Positions 63,137 to 64,000 of a DNA stretch of 64,000 bases are shown here, piece after piece. A model generated the notes under the pieces. It ran no database searches. It saw only the letters and a list, made by a program, of their open reading frames with translations, and was not told the DNA's origin. Position 1 is the first letter of the stretch; the number at the start of each line of letters is the position of its first letter. The stretch spans positions 1,922,001 through 1,986,000 of the forward strand of contig NZ_CP080419.1 of assembly GCF_019457595.1 (NCBI RefSeq). The letters are read 5' to 3'. Position numbers and translations under genes: made by a program. The stretch comes from Shewanella psychrotolerans (lineage in GTDB: Bacteria; Pseudomonadota; Gammaproteobacteria; Enterobacterales; Shewanellaceae).

Positions 63137-63421
63137 ATGGCAGTAATAACTAAATTTGTCGTTGTCAGAGAAGGGGTTGAGAAGATGACATTCACATCTA
63201 AGAAGGAGGCTGACGCCTACGATAAGATGCTCGATATCGCGGACAATCTTCTTCCTTTTATCGAGCAATCAGCTTTAGGGCTTGATGACAGCGCGACAGA
63301 GAAACTTTGTTTCTATTTGGCTGAAAATAAGGATCAACTTATGGGCTTGCTAAAAGGTGGGGTAGCACCAAAGTCAGCACCAACCAAGAAAGCGGCTAAA
63401 AAGCCAGAATCTAAAACGTAA
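63137..63421 (+). CDS. yebG: SOS-regulated DNA-damage-inducible protein YebG
   Basis: A 94-aa small protein. The YebG pattern is MAVITKFVVVREG, MTFTSKKEADAYDKMLDIA and the mid-part FIEQSALGLDDSATEKLCFYL. The C-terminal tail is lysine-rich (APTKKAAKKPESKT). I chose ATG 63137; the preceding four-codon extension from 63125 overlaps the LexA box. Damage-induced in E. coli; its molecular function is unknown. Confidence 0.93.
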   Translation: MAVITKFVVVREGVEKMTFTSKKEADAYDKMLDIADNLLPFIEQSALGLDDSATEKLCFYLAENKDQLMGLLKGGVAPKSAPTKKAAKKPESKT

Positions 63422-63440
63422 AAATAGTTAGGAAAATTTT

Positions 63441-63899
63441 ATGACATCTGTGTGTTACGACACCTTAGTGAGACAAACCGAAGCGCTATTTGCTGGAGAA
63501 GATAATCTTATTGCCGCCATGGCTAACTTTTCTGCCTTGATTAATGATCATCTCGATGATCTCAATTGGGTTGGTTTTTATCTTGTCGAAGGCGAACAGT
63601 TAATTCTAGGTCCTTTTCAAGGGAAAGTTGCCTGTACTCGAATTCCGATGGGAAAGGGGGTTTGTGGCACTGCAGCGCAAACTAATTCTACACAGCGAGT
63701 AGCAGATGTTCATCAATTTGAAGGGCATATCGCCTGTGATTCGGCGAGTAACTCCGAAATTGTCATCCCGATGCGATGTAATGGAGAGGTTATAGCTGTA
63801 TTGGATATTGATAGCCCTTCGTTATCAAGATTCGACGAAGCCGATCAAATTGGCCTAGAGTTGGTCCTTAAAAGCTTGGAAAATGCTTTATTTGCTTAA
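63441..63899 (+). CDS. yebR: Free methionine-(R)-sulfoxide reductase (GAF domain)
   Basis: A 152-aa GAF-fold enzyme that reduces free methionine-R-sulfoxide. The active-site Cys residues are visible in GKVACTRIPMGKGVCGTAAQ and EGHIACDSASNSEIVIPM. It matches YebR/fRMsr in length and is 19 bp after yebG. In E. coli yebR is likewise next to the LetAB genes (yebST). Confidence 0.94.
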   Translation: MTSVCYDTLVRQTEALFAGEDNLIAAMANFSALINDHLDDLNWVGFYLVEGEQLILGPFQGKVACTRIPMGKGVCGTAAQTNSTQRVADVHQFEGHIACDSASNSEIVIPMRCNGEVIAVLDIDSPSLSRFDEADQIGLELVLKSLENALFA

Positions 63900-64000
63900 A
63901 CTACAACCAATTTTGCACAATTGATGGTCGCAATCGTCTCAGGCACGCTTATAATAGGCCGCTCGACGAACATAAAAATGCCCAGTTACATTTCATTAGT

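Noticed and set aside
63978..64000. ATG with seven open codons at the window edge
   Set aside because: Only 23 bases remain and no ribosome-binding site is convincing, so a gene start cannot be supported.

Overview
The window looks like chromosomal DNA of a Shewanella-type marine gammaproteobacterium. The main grounds are a HyaABCD [NiFe] hydrogenase with its maturation genes in the Shewanella order, a NapEDABC periplasmic nitrate reductase, a complete proteobacterial dedicated sortase (Pds) system, and Shewanella-like versions of HrpA, IlvIH, YegD, CreA and YebG/YebR. This is inference from gene content; no marker gene was compared. No rRNA, tRNA, CRISPR array, complete insertion sequence or prophage was found.

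Layout. 1-2.3 kb: a YdjA-type nitroreductase, then a minus-strand pair made of an ODP-type diiron metallo-beta-lactamase-fold protein and a small protein with two segments resembling the chemoreceptor hairpin tip. 2.3-5.1 kb: a possibly decayed gene, a Fur-like palindrome, two GNAT acetyltransferases, a secreted protein and a small membrane protein. 5.1-10.4 kb: a tightly overlapped exporter operon (MacB/LolD-type ATPase, three HlyD-like adaptors in a row, FtsX/MacB-type permease), preceded by a 37-codon Cys/His-rich ORF. 11.3-23.3 kb: the minus-strand hydrogenase operon hyaABCD, a HypF-like degenerate paralogue, hypF, hypBCDEA and a 54-aa His-rich membrane protein. A perfect FNR/EtrA palindrome lies in front of hyaA. 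23.7-28.1 kb: a CBS-domain protein and HrpA helicase. 28.5-32.6 kb: napEDABC with an FNR-like site upstream.

32.7-41.7 kb holds mostly single housekeeping genes: a LysR regulator, a small secreted protein, ilvIH, a Bcr/CflA-like MFS exporter, a class II amidotransferase, a GST and the tRNA hydroxylase TrhO. 42.1-44.7 kb is a MarR-HlyD-DUF2955 efflux operon with two copies of a palindromic operator flanking its -10 box. 44.8-47.4 kb is an NfeD protease/slipin pair; 47.6-50.9 kb holds YegD, a CreA-like lipoprotein and MetC with a possible MetJ box.

51.0-57.8 kb is the Pds module: pdsSR on the minus strand, and pdsO, the single sortase target (VIT-VWA) and class GN sortase on the plus strand. 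A terminator-like hairpin lies inside the first codons of the target gene. A diguanylate cyclase overlaps the sortase gene tail to tail. 59.0-62.9 kb is a lipid-transport operon encoding a seven-MCE LetB (YebT) and a LetA (YebS) split into two ORFs. 63.1-63.9 kb holds SOS-controlled yebG and the free methionine-R-sulfoxide reductase yebR.

The two anaerobic respiration blocks (H2 oxidation and nitrate reduction) sit close together and both carry FNR-type sites, which fits shared oxygen control. The least explained systems are the ODP/chemoreceptor-tip pair, the HypF-like pseudoenzyme, the three-adaptor exporter with its upstream mini-ORF, and the hairpin inside the sortase-target gene.
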